From: Propionibacteriaceae bacterium | Lineage (GTDB): Bacteria; Actinomycetota; Actinomycetes; Propionibacteriales; Propionibacteriaceae | Length of the DNA: 64,000 nt | Assembly (NCBI GenBank): GCA_016717345.1 | Contig: JADKFR010000003.1 | Location: forward strand, 124,001-188,000 | Direction of reading: 5' to 3' | In this document: in pieces, positions 33,491-41,322 of the stretch | Layout of the letters: each line of letters starts with the position of its first letter | Position numbering within the stretch: position 1 is the stretch's first letter | Made by a program: the position numbers and the translations under genes | The notes under the pieces: generated by a model | Told to the model about the DNA's origin: nothing | What the model saw: only the letters and a program-made list of their open reading frames with translations | Databases searched by the model: none

Positions 33491-33742
33491 TCAGGCTTTG
33501 CCTCCCCGCTCGCGAAGCGAGCAGCCGTCAGCACCCTCCGCGACCTCGAAGGCCCGATGAATCTCAGCGAGGGAGCGTGGGGCCCACATGGCGTCGAGAT
33601 CCACGACGGCCACGTGCTGACCCTCGCCGGGCTGCACGGCGATCCGGGGTGGGCGTCTTCCAAAGTCCCCGACCACCGCCTCCTGGTGACGCGCCAGCGA
33701 CACGATGAGGCCATCACTGGTGTAGAGAACCCTCAACTGCAT
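33491..33742 (-). CDS. Small protein of unknown function (second of an orphan pair)
   Basis: An 83-residue protein starting at ATG 33742 behind AAAGGG, 16 bases after the preceding gene. It begins MQLRVLYTSDGLIVSLARHQ and contains HVAVVDLDAMWAPRSLAEIH. No membrane helix, signal peptide or metal motif is seen, and I recognise no family. Downstream it reads toward the strong bidirectional terminator at 33369-33410. Reality as a gene rests on ribosome site, coupling with its neighbour and a balanced composition. Confidence 0.5.
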   Translation of the reverse strand: MQLRVLYTSDGLIVSLARHQEAVVGDFGRRPPRIAVQPGEGQHVAVVDLDAMWAPRSLAEIHRAFEVAEGADGCSLRERGGKA

Positions 33743-33758
33743 GCCCAAACCCTTTCTC

Positions 33759-34073
33759 TCAGCGTCGATGGCGTGACGGTGACACGAGGACCGTGGGAGT
33801 CACGGTCACGACTTCGCCCGAGTCGTTGCGCAAGCGCGTCCAGAGAATGACGGTCTCGTGGACGCCCCACTTGTCCTGATGCACCTCCCGCTCAAACCAC
33901 TCGCGGACAATCGTCACGCTTCCCCGGTTCACCGGGACGAGGGACATCCGTTGCCAGTGGCGCTCATCGAAGTCCCACTCACACGCCAGATCGATCTCGC
34001 GACCGGCACCAATGGTGAACTCGTCGCCGTAGCCGACGTCGCCGGTCTGGTTGAGGTTGTAACCCGCCGCCAT
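33759..34073 (-). CDS. Small protein of unknown function (first of an orphan pair)
   Basis: A 104-residue soluble protein starting at ATG 34073 behind a good AGGAGG site. It begins MAAGYNLNQTGDVGYGDEFT and is rich in Trp and charged residues (ACEWDFDERHWQRM, IVREWFEREVHQDKWG, HETVILWTRLRNDSG). The high Trp/Glu content differs from shadow frames, which supports a real gene. I recognise no family. It forms a likely two-gene unit with the next gene, wedged between the initiator tRNA and a tRNA cluster. Confidence 0.55.
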   Translation of the reverse strand: MAAGYNLNQTGDVGYGDEFTIGAGREIDLACEWDFDERHWQRMSLVPVNRGSVTIVREWFEREVHQDKWGVHETVILWTRLRNDSGEVVTVTPTVLVSPSRHRR

Positions 34074-34239
34074 CGCGCCTCCTGCTGTTGCAGTGAATGC
34101 TGAAACCAGCGTGCCGTACGCGGGCAGCGGACGGAATGGGGGCCGCCGAATACGTCTCATGGGTGGAGGGAGCACTGGTGAAAGCCAACTGACGAGCCGA
34201 TGCGCGAAAAGTCACACGCAAACATCCCCGAGACAAAGC

Positions 34240-34263
34240 AAAACCCCTCTTGCGAGGGGTTTT
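34240..34263 (-). terminator. Terminator of the Gly-Cys-Val tRNA cluster
   Basis: AAAACCCCTC (34240-34249) and GAGGGGTTTT (34254-34263) pair perfectly around a 4-base loop, ending in a T-run on either strand. On the minus strand it starts 6 bases after the CCA of tRNA-Val, so it closes the cluster transcript. Confidence 0.9.
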
Positions 34264-34268
34264 ACTCC

Positions 34269-34343
34269 TGGTGGGCGACACTGGGATCGAACCAGTGACC
34301 TCTTCCGTGTCAGGGAAGCGCGCTACCGCTGCGCCAGCCGCCC
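34269..34343 (-). tRNA. tRNA-Val (anticodon GAC)
   Basis: Read on the minus strand, the acceptor GGGCGGC pairs with GTCGCCC (one G-T pair), the anticodon stem CTTCC/GGAAG surrounds loop CTGACAC, and the T loop is TTCGATC. The anticodon GAC reads GUC and GUU. A CCA end is encoded (complement of 34269-34271). Last of three tRNAs on this strand. Confidence 0.96.
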
Positions 34344-34344
34344 G

Positions 34345-34415
34345 AGGTGGAGACGGGATTTGAACCCGTGTACACGGATTTGCAGTCCGTTGCCTCGCCT
34401 CTCGGCCACTCCACC
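34345..34415 (-). tRNA. tRNA-Cys (anticodon GCA)
   Basis: Acceptor GGTGGAG pairs with CTCCACC, the discriminator is U (the identity base for cysteine), and the anticodon stem CGGA/TCCG holds loop CTGCAAA. The T arm ACGGG TTCAAAT CCCGT is perfect. CCA is not encoded. It is one base from tRNA-Val. Confidence 0.96.
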
Positions 34416-34457
34416 GGCAAGAGCCGGTCTCGTCGTCGGTGCTTGAGACCTTCTCCG

Positions 34458-34530
34458 AGCGGACGACGGGATTCGAACCCGCGACCCTCACCTTGGCAAG
34501 GTGATGCTCTACCAACTGAGCCACGTCCGC
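34458..34530 (-). tRNA. tRNA-Gly (anticodon GCC)
   Basis: Acceptor GCGGACG pairs with CGTCCGC, the anticodon stem CACCT/AGGTG surrounds TTGCCAA-type loop with anticodon GCC, and the T arm GCGGG TTCGAAT CCCGT is intact. Discriminator U, no encoded CCA. First tRNA of the Gly-Cys-Val transcript. Confidence 0.96.
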
Positions 34531-34570
34531 AGAATCCTTCGGGCAGGGCCCGGAAGGAAGCGCGAGAGCA

Positions 34571-34599
34571 ACCATACCTAGGAGCAATGCACCCCGCAA
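34571..34599 (-). promoter_or_regulatory. Promoter of the Gly-Cys-Val tRNA cluster
   Basis: TTGCGG (34599-34594) and TATGGT (34576-34571) are 17 bases apart on the minus strand, about 40 bases ahead of tRNA-Gly. It is back to back with the promoter for the plus-strand tRNA-Val. Confidence 0.5.
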
Positions 34600-34640
34600 A
34601 CCAGACCCTGCGCAGTAGCGATGATCACGCTCTGCCCGAT

Positions 34641-34669
34641 GTGACGGACGGGGAGGAGTCGGCTATCGT
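34641..34669 (+). promoter_or_regulatory. Promoter of tRNA-Val (CAC)
   Basis: GTGACG (34641-34646) and TATCGT (34664-34669) are 17 bases apart, and the mature tRNA starts 11 bases past the -10, as at the initiator tRNA. Confidence 0.5.
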
Positions 34670-34679
34670 TGTCCTCCGC

Positions 34680-34751
34680 GGGCGATTGGCGCAGTGGTAG
34701 CGCGCTTCGTTCACACCGAAGAGGTCACTGGTTCGAACCCAGTATCGCCCA
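34680..34751 (+). tRNA. tRNA-Val (anticodon CAC)
   Basis: Acceptor GGGCGAT pairs with ATCGCCC, the anticodon stem CTTCG/CGAAG encloses loop TTCACAC, and the T arm ACTGG TTCGAAC CCAGT is perfect. The anticodon CAC reads GUG. CCA is not encoded (ACCG follows). Transcribed divergently from the Gly-Cys-Val cluster, which holds the other valine isoacceptor. Confidence 0.96.
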
Positions 34752-35043
34752 CCGCTGGGGCCAGTCCCCATTGTCAGGCCCACCGCGGCCAATCCTTGGT
34801 CGCCCCTGATCCACCCCTGTTCCGGACGCCTGTAACACCGCAGTAACGTCCATCAGGTGGGATAAGCGTGGTGAATTGCCTCGGATTCGGAAGATTTCAA
34901 CACTTTCGAGTCCAGAATCTCAAAATATGGGCACTCATCTCATTATTTGATCGTTCGATTTGCGGAGCTTACTCGTTGACGCAAATCTAGGAAGGCAAGA
35001 TCGGCAACGGAGCCGCCCCTCCAAGACTCAGGAAGGCACGCTC
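34752..35043. other. Intergenic region with GTAAC direct repeats
   Basis: A 292-base gap with no gene, more AT-rich than its surroundings in the middle (about 34880-34960). It holds two GTAAC copies (34832-34836 and 34843-34847) spaced 11 bases start to start, the layout of GlnR-type boxes (GTAAC-N6-G(A/T)AAC) in actinobacteria. They lie about 200 bases ahead of the chelatase start. A TTGACG at 34976-34981 could be a -35, but no convincing -10 follows. No U-tract terminator was seen for tRNA-Val. Confidence 0.35.
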
Positions 35044-35850
35044 ATGACCGCTCCAGCCCTCGTGGTGGTCTCTCGCGGGAGTACCGACCCGCAGGTTGCC
35101 CAGGTCGCGCACGAGCTCCGCAAAGGCCTCCAGGCGCTGCGTCCGGAGATGTCGATTCACGTGGCCTTCCTCGACCAGGGCTCCCCCAGCGGCGCCCAGG
35201 TGGTGGCCCAGTTGGAGCGCCAGGGCGTGCGCGAGATCGTCTTCGTGCCGCTGCACCTGACCAACGCGATCGCCACGGATCCTCAGGTCGAAGGGCTCCT
35301 GTGCCGGTCCAAGCAGAACCACCCGGACATCCGGTTCACCGGGTCGCGTCCCATCGGGCCCGAAATCAGTCTCTTGACCGTCTTGGACCAGCGGATGCGT
35401 CATGCCCTCAGCCATGCGCGATGCCTGGAACTGGACGGTCTCGTGCTGGCCGCTGAGAACTCGGGCGACGTTCGGGGCGGGGCCCTCCTCGCGCGACGCG
35501 CCCGGCAGTGGTCGACCCACCACCGGCTTCCCTGCCTCACCGCTGTGGCCGACGAGTCCGGCCCCTCCGTCGCCCAGGCGATCTTGGGGTTGAGGTCCCA
35601 GGGCCGTCGGCACATCGCTGTCGGGTCTTTCTTCCTGGGCCCGGACGATTCCTACCACGCCCAGTCCGACCTCGCCTACCGGTACGGCGCCGTGTCCGTC
35701 AGCGATCCGATCGGAGCCGCACCCGAGGTTCTCGATCTGGTGCTGGCCCGTTACGCGTTCGCGGCGATGGACCTCCTCGACTTCGGTTTCGAGGAAGAGG
35801 TTGAACTGGCGGGTGAGGCAACGCCCCATCTGAGCATCGTCAGCGCCTGA
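35044..35850 (+). CDS. Sirohydrochlorin chelatase-like protein (CbiX/SirB family)
   Basis: A 268-residue protein built of two related halves. The first begins LVVVSRGSTDPQVAQVAHEL, close to the HGS(R)D motif of CbiX/SirB but with Arg-Gly-Ser in place of His-Gly-Ser; VREIVFVPLHLTNAIATDPQ matches the usual VVVVPLFLS-GxH-xDi stretch, but without the metal-binding His. The second half has RRHIAVGSFFLGPDDSYHAQ. Loss of the active-site His suggests a changed substrate or a non-catalytic role. Start ATG 35044 follows GGAAGGCA. Iron insertion into sirohydrochlorin is the family function. Confidence 0.7.
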   Translation: MTAPALVVVSRGSTDPQVAQVAHELRKGLQALRPEMSIHVAFLDQGSPSGAQVVAQLERQGVREIVFVPLHLTNAIATDPQVEGLLCRSKQNHPDIRFTGSRPIGPEISLLTVLDQRMRHALSHARCLELDGLVLAAENSGDVRGGALLARRARQWSTHHRLPCLTAVADESGPSVAQAILGLRSQGRRHIAVGSFFLGPDDSYHAQSDLAYRYGAVSVSDPIGAAPEVLDLVLARYAFAAMDLLDFGFEEEVELAGEATPHLSIVSA

Positions 35851-35863
35851 CCCGCCTGGCGAC

Positions 35864-36661
35864 TCAGGCGCGGGCGACTCGCTCCTTCTCCGCTGCCACG
35901 TCGAACTCAGCTTCGGGCCACTGCAGCTGAAGCCCCGCCAGCTTCTCCCGCAACAACTCGGCCACCGCCCAGTCCCGGTACCACTTTCGGTTGGACGGGA
36001 TGACGTGCCAAGGCGCGACCTCGGTGCTGCACCGCTGGAGAACGGCCTCATAGGCCTCCATGTATGCCGGCCATTTCGAGCGGGAGTCCAGGTCTCCCGG
36101 GTTGTACTTCCAGTACTTGCTGGGGTCGTCCAGACGTTCGGCCAAGCGATTCTTCTGCTCCTCGAACGACACATTGAGCATGCACTTGAGAATCGTGGTG
36201 CCGGCTGCGGCCAGTTCTGCCTCAAAGGCGTTGATCTCGTCGTAACGCTTGCTCCATTCGGTCTCCGGAACCAGGGAGTCCACGCGTACCACCAGAACAT
36301 CTTCATACTGTGATCGGTCGAAGATGCCGATCATTCCCCGCTCCGGCAGCGCGTTGCGGATGCGCCAGAGGTAGTCGTGGGAGCGTTCCTCTTTCGTGGG
36401 GGCCTTGAACGCCTTCAGCTTGACGCCCTGCGGATCGACCAGCCCGATCGCGTGCCGAATGACGCCCCCTTTGCCGGAAGTGTCCATACCCTGAAGGATG
36501 ACCAGCAGGTTCGGCGCATTCTCGGGATCGGTCCTGCCATTGGCGTAGAGCCGCTCCTGCAGATCGGAGAGCTCCGGTTCGAGCGCGAGTCGCAACTCGT
36601 CGGCATCCTCCTTGCCTTCGCCGGGATAGCCGGGGGCAGCGTCGGGATCGAAGTCGGACAT
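35864..36661 (-). CDS. ppk2: Polyphosphate kinase 2 family protein
   Basis: Transfers phosphate between polyphosphate and nucleotides. The 265-residue single-domain protein has Walker A GMDTSGKGGVIRHAI, the PTKEERSHDYLWRIRNALPE lid segment, Walker B IGIFDRSQYEDVLVVRV, and the late YWKYNPGDLDSRSKWPAYME, AWHVIPSNRKWYRDWAV-type ending typical of the PPK2 family. Subclass (ADP-, GDP- or AMP-preferring) cannot be assigned safely by eye. It stands alone, converging on the chelatase gene. Confidence 0.92.
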   Translation of the reverse strand: MSDFDPDAAPGYPGEGKEDADELRLALEPELSDLQERLYANGRTDPENAPNLLVILQGMDTSGKGGVIRHAIGLVDPQGVKLKAFKAPTKEERSHDYLWRIRNALPERGMIGIFDRSQYEDVLVVRVDSLVPETEWSKRYDEINAFEAELAAAGTTILKCMLNVSFEEQKNRLAERLDDPSKYWKYNPGDLDSRSKWPAYMEAYEAVLQRCSTEVAPWHVIPSNRKWYRDWAVAELLREKLAGLQLQWPEAEFDVAAEKERVARA

Positions 36662-36803
36662 CGAGACCTCCCCTGGGGCACCCGAAGGTGGTCACTGAGC
36701 GGCTTGGTGTGTTGGCGTGCCATCCCAGTAGTGTGGCCCTTCCGGAGAGCCGCCGGTGGCAAGATGGCCCAATGATCGACGACGCGTCGCGGCCGGACCA
36801 CCG

Positions 36804-37859
36804 GTGAGCCTCCCCGTCCAACTCCCTGTGGAGCCCATGCTCGCTCGAACTGCGGCGAGCATCCCCGCAGGGTTGTGGTACGAGCCCAAGTGGGACGGCT
36901 TCCGTTGCCTGGTTTTCCGGGACAACGACGACGTCCAGCTGATTTCACGCAATGGCAGAGACCTGTCGGCCTACTTTCCCGAAGTCGTGGCAGCCGTCCT
37001 GGAGAATCTGCCGCCGCGCTGCGTCCTCGACGGGGAACTCATCGTGATCAACGGCTCCCGGCTCGACTTCGGCAAACTCTCCGAACGGATCCATCCGGCG
37101 GCCAGCCGGGTGCGCATGCTCGCAGCCACCTGGCCCGCCTCGTTCGTGGCCTGGGACCTGCTGGCGTTGGACGATACCGCGCTGCTCAGCACCCCCTTCA
37201 ACCAGCGGCGTGCCGCACTCGAACGCGCGCTGGCGCACAGTGACGCGCCGATCTTCCTCACCCCGATAACCACCGACCTGGACGTGGCCCGGGAGTGGTT
37301 CGACGCTTTTGAGGGGGCCGGGCTGGACGGTGTGGTGGCGAAGGCGCCCGACGGGGAATACCTCCCCGGCCAACGCGCCATGATCAAGATCAAGCACAAG
37401 CGGGAGGCCGATGTCGTCGTCGGTGGCTATCGCCTGCACAAGAACTCGACCGCGGAACGACCATTGCTCGGCTCGCTGCAGCTCGGCCTCTTCGGCGATG
37501 GGGTGCTGCATTTCGTCGGGGTTTCGGCGGCTTTCCCGGACGCCACGCGGGCCTCACTGGCCGACATGCTCGGGCAGCTAACCTTGTCGCCGGCTGCGGC
37601 GCATCCGTGGTCGGCGGTCGAGGTCGCTGGGCGGCGTCCGGGGGCGATCAGCCGCTGGAGCACGGAACTCCGGGAGACCCAGCTGATCGATCCACTCCTG
37701 GTGTGCTCGGTGGGGTACGAACACATGGAGGGGACGCGGTTCCGCCACACCACCCGTTTCCTGCGCTGGCGTCCGGATCGGCAGCCGGAATCATGCACCT
37801 TCGATCAGCTCGACGAAGTCGTCTCGTTCGATCTGGACGTCATCCTCGGCCGGTCCTGA
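36804..37859 (+). CDS. ligC: ATP-dependent DNA ligase (LigC type)
   Basis: Nucleotidyltransferase of 351 residues from GTG 36804. The adenylated lysine is Lys29 in WYEPKWDGFRCLVFR, followed by SRNGRDLSAYFPE, CVLDGELIVING, FVAWDLLALDD, GLDGVVAKAPDGEYLPGQRA and the motif V MIKIKHKREADVVVGGY; an OB-fold domain completes the protein. This is the LigC-like class found in actinobacteria for repair or non-homologous end joining. A LigD-type polymerase faces it 19 bases away. The start is not firm; a longer frame opens at 36756. Confidence 0.9.
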   Translation: MSLPVQLPVEPMLARTAASIPAGLWYEPKWDGFRCLVFRDNDDVQLISRNGRDLSAYFPEVVAAVLENLPPRCVLDGELIVINGSRLDFGKLSERIHPAASRVRMLAATWPASFVAWDLLALDDTALLSTPFNQRRAALERALAHSDAPIFLTPITTDLDVAREWFDAFEGAGLDGVVAKAPDGEYLPGQRAMIKIKHKREADVVVGGYRLHKNSTAERPLLGSLQLGLFGDGVLHFVGVSAAFPDATRASLADMLGQLTLSPAAAHPWSAVEVAGRRPGAISRWSTELRETQLIDPLLVCSVGYEHMEGTRFRHTTRFLRWRPDRQPESCTFDQLDEVVSFDLDVILGRS

Positions 37860-37878
37860 GGGTCCAAACCGCCGACGG

Positions 37879-38928
37879 TCAGGAATCATCCCGTCTGGCG
37901 CGACTCGGCTGTACCCGCATCGGCTCGCCCGGCATCTTCGGGTACTCCGGGGGATAGGGCATCTCCCCCTCGCCGCGCGCTGCGTCGCGCTGATACCAGG
38001 CAAGGGCTGCCTCCGGCGAGCCCGGCGTGCACTCCTCCAACGCCTGCCACAGGTCTCCTTGCTGCGCGAACCGCACCGGCATCGTCACCACAGTGAAGTC
38101 GGCAGGATCACAATCGGGCAGCTCCTCCCAGGTCAACGGGGCTGACACCCGTCCCAGAGGGGTCGGACGGATCGAGTAGGCAGACGTCATCAGCCGGTCA
38201 CGGGCCATCTGGTTGAAGTCGACGAAGATCCGTTGGCCGCGCTCCTCCTTCCACCAGTTGACGGTGACCTCGGAGGGGAGCCGCCTGGCGAGTTCACGCC
38301 CGACCGCGATCGCGGCATGTCGGGCCGCGATGAAGTCCGTGGGGAGGATCGGCGCGAAGACATGGAGCCCCCGACCGCCGCTGGTCTTGCAGAAGCCGGT
38401 AAGGCCGACCTCGAAAAGCACCTGGCGGAGCTCGACCGCAGCCCGGATGGCCATGGCGAAGGTCGAACCCGGCTGCGGGTCAAGGTCGATGCGAAGCTGG
38501 TCGACGGCGTCGGTGTCTGCGGCCCGCACCGGCCAGGGGTGGAACCGGACGGTTCCGAGATTGACCATCCACAGGATGCTCGCAAGATCGCCCGGCGCGA
38601 CTTCGACGGCCGTTCGTCCGGAGGGGAATGTGATCGAAGCGGTCTGCACCCACTCAGGGGTATTCGCCGGGGCCCGCTTCTGGTAGAAGGCCTCGCCGCG
38701 GCTGTCGGCCCTGGTCGACAGGATCACGCCCTCCCGCACCCCGCCGGGCCAGCGCTCCATCGTTGTGGGACGGTTTCGAAGCGCATTCAGGATGCCAGGA
38801 CCGACCGCCAGGAAATAGTCGGCGACGCCGCGCTTGGTGATACCGAGTTCGTCGAAGTAGGGCTTGTCCGGGCTCGACAGCCGCACCTGGCGTCCGTCAA
38901 TCTCAAGGTCGATGGCTGGAGTCGGCAT
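37879..38928 (-). CDS. LigD-type polymerase (primase-like, NHEJ)
   Basis: Stand-alone polymerase domain of 349 residues, the family fused to ligase in LigD. It begins MPTPAIDLEIDGRQVRLSSP and has the catalytic metal pair Asp148/Asp150 in LRIDLDPQPG, preceded by the LGTVRFHPWPVR segment, then TSGGRGLHVFAPI, EVTVNWWKEERGQRIFVDFN and TAYSIRPTPLGRVSAPLTWE-type sequence. These enzymes fill gaps and prefer ribonucleotides. No Ku gene is in the window, so the pathway must be completed elsewhere if functional. Confidence 0.92.
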   Translation of the reverse strand: MPTPAIDLEIDGRQVRLSSPDKPYFDELGITKRGVADYFLAVGPGILNALRNRPTTMERWPGGVREGVILSTRADSRGEAFYQKRAPANTPEWVQTASITFPSGRTAVEVAPGDLASILWMVNLGTVRFHPWPVRAADTDAVDQLRIDLDPQPGSTFAMAIRAAVELRQVLFEVGLTGFCKTSGGRGLHVFAPILPTDFIAARHAAIAVGRELARRLPSEVTVNWWKEERGQRIFVDFNQMARDRLMTSAYSIRPTPLGRVSAPLTWEELPDCDPADFTVVTMPVRFAQQGDLWQALEECTPGSPEAALAWYQRDAARGEGEMPYPPEYPKMPGEPMRVQPSRARRDDS

Positions 38929-38997
38929 GCCGCACAGGGTACGCGGCAGCTTGCGGTGGCCGTCTACGGTAGAGGTGAGTTCGTAGGAGGAATTGCC

Positions 38998-39405
38998 GTG
39001 GTCCTGTCCGTCATCAAGACCCCCGAGCAGTGGCGCAGCCAGCTCAGCGCCCTGGAGTTCCACGTACTGCGCGAAGGCGGCACCGAGCGTCCCTTCACCG
39101 GCGAGTACACCGACCACACGGCCGCCGGCCGATACCGCTGCAAGGCCTGTGGCGCCGAGCTGTTCCGCAGCGATCACAAGTTCTCCTCGCACTGCGGATG
39201 GCCGTCGTTCTTCACCAGTGCTGCCGGGGACCGGGTGCGGTTGTTGACTGACGACAGCCTGCCCGGCCGTCCGCGCACCGAGGTGCGTTGCGCCGGCTGC
39301 GACTCGCACCTCGGCCACGTGTTCGCCGGTGAGGGCTACGACACACCGACCGATCTGCGGTACTGCATCAACTCGGTGTGCCTCACCTTCGAGCCCGCCG
39401 AATAG
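38998..39405 (+). CDS. msrB: Peptide methionine (R)-S-oxide reductase
   Basis: Reduces methionine-R-sulfoxide in proteins, using thioredoxin or mycothiol systems. The 135-residue protein from GTG 38998 behind TAGGAGG has two CxxC zinc pairs (RCKACGAE and RCAGCDSH), the HCGWPSFF motif, and the catalytic cysteine in RYCINSVCLTFEP. It is divergent from the LigD-type polymerase. I searched upstream for a SigR-type GGAAT-N18-GTT pair and found none convincing. Confidence 0.95.
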   Translation: MVLSVIKTPEQWRSQLSALEFHVLREGGTERPFTGEYTDHTAAGRYRCKACGAELFRSDHKFSSHCGWPSFFTSAAGDRVRLLTDDSLPGRPRTEVRCAGCDSHLGHVFAGEGYDTPTDLRYCINSVCLTFEPAE

Positions 39406-39456
39406 CCTGCGGCGCGCCAGCGCCCAGAATCCGAGCGGCATGGTTACCCTCGCTGT

Positions 39457-40047
39457 GTGGGTGCCCGGAGTCACAGTTCAGTGCCTCGCCTGTTCGAGCA
39501 GGTCGTTGAGGCCATGATGGTCATGCCCTGGCGCACCGAGCTTGTGATCGAAGAGATCCCGGCCCCCCAGAAGATTGCCCCCTTCGCCGTCGCGATCAGC
39601 GCTGACGTCGTCGTGGGGGACGACGACGTGGGCAGCGGAAGACTCGTCCTGCTCCACGATCCGGCGGGAAACGCCTCCTGGGACGGCGACTTCCGTTGCG
39701 TCACCTACGCCCGGGCGGATGTGGACGCCGAGATGGTCTCAGACCCGCTGCTGACCGAAGTGGGCTGGTCGTGGCTCGTGGACGCCTTGGAGCGCAACCA
39801 CGCCGACTACCGGGCGCCCAGCGGCACGGTGACAGCGGTGTCCAGCCGATCCTTCGGAGCGATTGCCGAGGACCCGCCTCGGGCGGAAATCGAATTGCGC
39901 GCCTCGTGGACGCCGGCGATCATCACCGGCGACGAGGTGGTCCACCATCTTCGGGCGTGGTCGGAGTTGCTCTGCCTGACAGCCGGGCTGCCGCCCCTCC
40001 CCGAGGGTGTGGTGCCCCTTGCCACTCGACGTTCGAGGGCGCGGTGA
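39457..40047 (+). CDS. DUF3000 family protein
   Basis: A 196-residue actinobacterial protein of unknown function, from GTG 39457. The family pattern is clear: TELVIEEIPAPQKIAPFAVA, GRLVLLHDPAGNASWDGDFR, DPLLTEVGWSWLVDAL, GTVTAVSSRSFG and EIELRASWTP. It is coupled to the RNase D gene (stop and start overlap as GTGA), and the same DUF3000-RNase D-dxs order is found in mycobacteria. Confidence 0.9.
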   Translation: MGARSHSSVPRLFEQVVEAMMVMPWRTELVIEEIPAPQKIAPFAVAISADVVVGDDDVGSGRLVLLHDPAGNASWDGDFRCVTYARADVDAEMVSDPLLTEVGWSWLVDALERNHADYRAPSGTVTAVSSRSFGAIAEDPPRAEIELRASWTPAIITGDEVVHHLRAWSELLCLTAGLPPLPEGVVPLATRRSRAR

Positions 40048-41300
40048 GCGACCTCCCCACTGAGGTCGCGGCGCCCACCTACCCCGTCCTCACCCGCCCG
40101 GTCGAGGGCATCCCGGACATCGTCGACACCCCGGCGCGACTGCAGGATGCCATCAGCGTCCTCGCCGCGGGGTCGGGCCCGGTTTCCATCGACACCGAGC
40201 GGGCCCACGGTTTCCGTTACACCGCCAAGGCCTACCTGATCCAGGTCCGGAGGGCGGGCGCGGCTACCCACCTGATCGACCCGGTCGCGTTGGAACAGGA
40301 CGATCAGGTGGCCGACCTCAGCAACCTCGGTGGTGCGCTCGGGGACGCCGAGTGGATCCTGCACGCCGCGAGCCAGGACCTCCCGTGCCTGGTCGAGGTC
40401 GGCATGGTCCCCGACCGCCTCTTCGACACCGAACTCGCTGCCCGGCTGCTGGGGATTCCCAAGGTCAACCTCGGCGCCCTGATGGAAGAAGCCCTCGGCC
40501 TGACCCTGCTCAAGCAGCATTCGGCCGCCGATTGGTCGCGGCGGCCCCTGCCCGAGGAATGGCTGGCCTACGCTGCCCTCGACGTCGAACGGCTGCATGA
40601 CCTCGAGGAGTGGCTGATCGAGAAGTTGGAGTCCGCTGGGAAGTTGGAGTGGGCCCGACAGGAATTCGCGCATCTCGTGACGCACGCCTGTGACCCCCAT
40701 GTGTCGGTCGCCGATCCGTGGCGACGGACGTCCGGCCTGCACGCCGTTCACAGTCCGCTCGGTCTGGCCGTCGTGCGAGAACTGTGGACCGCCCGCGACG
40801 AGCTGGCCGCCGCTCAGGACAAGTCCCCCGGACGGATCCTGAACGACCGGGCGATCAGCGAGCTTGCCGTGCTGATCGAGCGGACGCGGGCGACACCCAC
40901 GCGGACCGAACTGCGAGCCATCCGCGGCTTCGTGATGCGAGCGGCTGCCCGGTACGAGAATGTCTGGCTGGGCGCGGTGGGAACCGCCCTGGCCCTACCC
41001 CGGACGGACCTGCCGGCGCGGCATGTCGAGCAGTCCGGGCCACCGCAGCCGCGGACCTGGGAGAATCGCTGGCCGGACTCGTTCCAGCGCTGGTCGCGCG
41101 TGAGACCCGCGCTGGTGGAACGCGCCGGCACCCTGGAGGTGCCGGTGGAGAACCTGATTGCCCCCGACGTGATCAAGCGGTTGCTCTGGGAGGCACCAGC
41201 CTCCATCACCGACGCGGACCTCGAGGCTCGGTTGACCGAACTCGGAGCCCGACAGTGGCAGCGCGAGCTCGTCGCACCGACGATCCTCGCCCACTGGTGA
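40044..41300 (+). CDS. Ribonuclease D family 3'-5' exoribonuclease
   Basis: DEDD-type nuclease of 418 residues from GTG 40044. The exonuclease domain starts with SIDTERAHGFRYTAKAYLIQ (DxE), then LHAASQDLPCLVEVG (Exo II) and AAYAALDVERLHDLEEWL-type Exo III (Y...D). An HRDC domain follows (about residues 215-300: WTARDELAAAQDKSPGRILN) and a second such repeat at the C-terminus (WEAPASITDADLEARLTELG). The family trims tRNA and other RNAs. Dxs lies just downstream on the other strand. Confidence 0.92.
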   Translation: MSDLPTEVAAPTYPVLTRPVEGIPDIVDTPARLQDAISVLAAGSGPVSIDTERAHGFRYTAKAYLIQVRRAGAATHLIDPVALEQDDQVADLSNLGGALGDAEWILHAASQDLPCLVEVGMVPDRLFDTELAARLLGIPKVNLGALMEEALGLTLLKQHSAADWSRRPLPEEWLAYAALDVERLHDLEEWLIEKLESAGKLEWARQEFAHLVTHACDPHVSVADPWRRTSGLHAVHSPLGLAVVRELWTARDELAAAQDKSPGRILNDRAISELAVLIERTRATPTRTELRAIRGFVMRAAARYENVWLGAVGTALALPRTDLPARHVEQSGPPQPRTWENRWPDSFQRWSRVRPALVERAGTLEVPVENLIAPDVIKRLLWEAPASITDADLEARLTELGARQWQRELVAPTILAHW

Positions 41301-41304
41301 AGTC

Positions 41305-41322
41305 CTAGGAGCAGGCTCCTAG
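41305..41322. terminator. Short inverted repeat between RNase D and dxs
   Basis: CTAGGAGC (41305-41312) and GCTCCTAG (41315-41322) are perfect inverted arms 2 bases apart in the gap between the convergent stops, touching the dxs stop. As RNA the loop must open to about 6 bases, leaving a weak stem. It could slow transcription from both sides; no U-run. Confidence 0.3.

Noticed and set aside
33240..34760. Prophage or integrative element at the tRNA genes
   Set aside because: No integrase, no direct repeat of a tRNA 3' end and no phage gene are present; only two small unknown genes lie there.
35864..36661. Thymidylate kinase instead of PPK2
   Set aside because: The P-loop is similar, but the length, the YWKYNPGDLDSRSKWPAYME segment and the Walker B form are those of PPK2.
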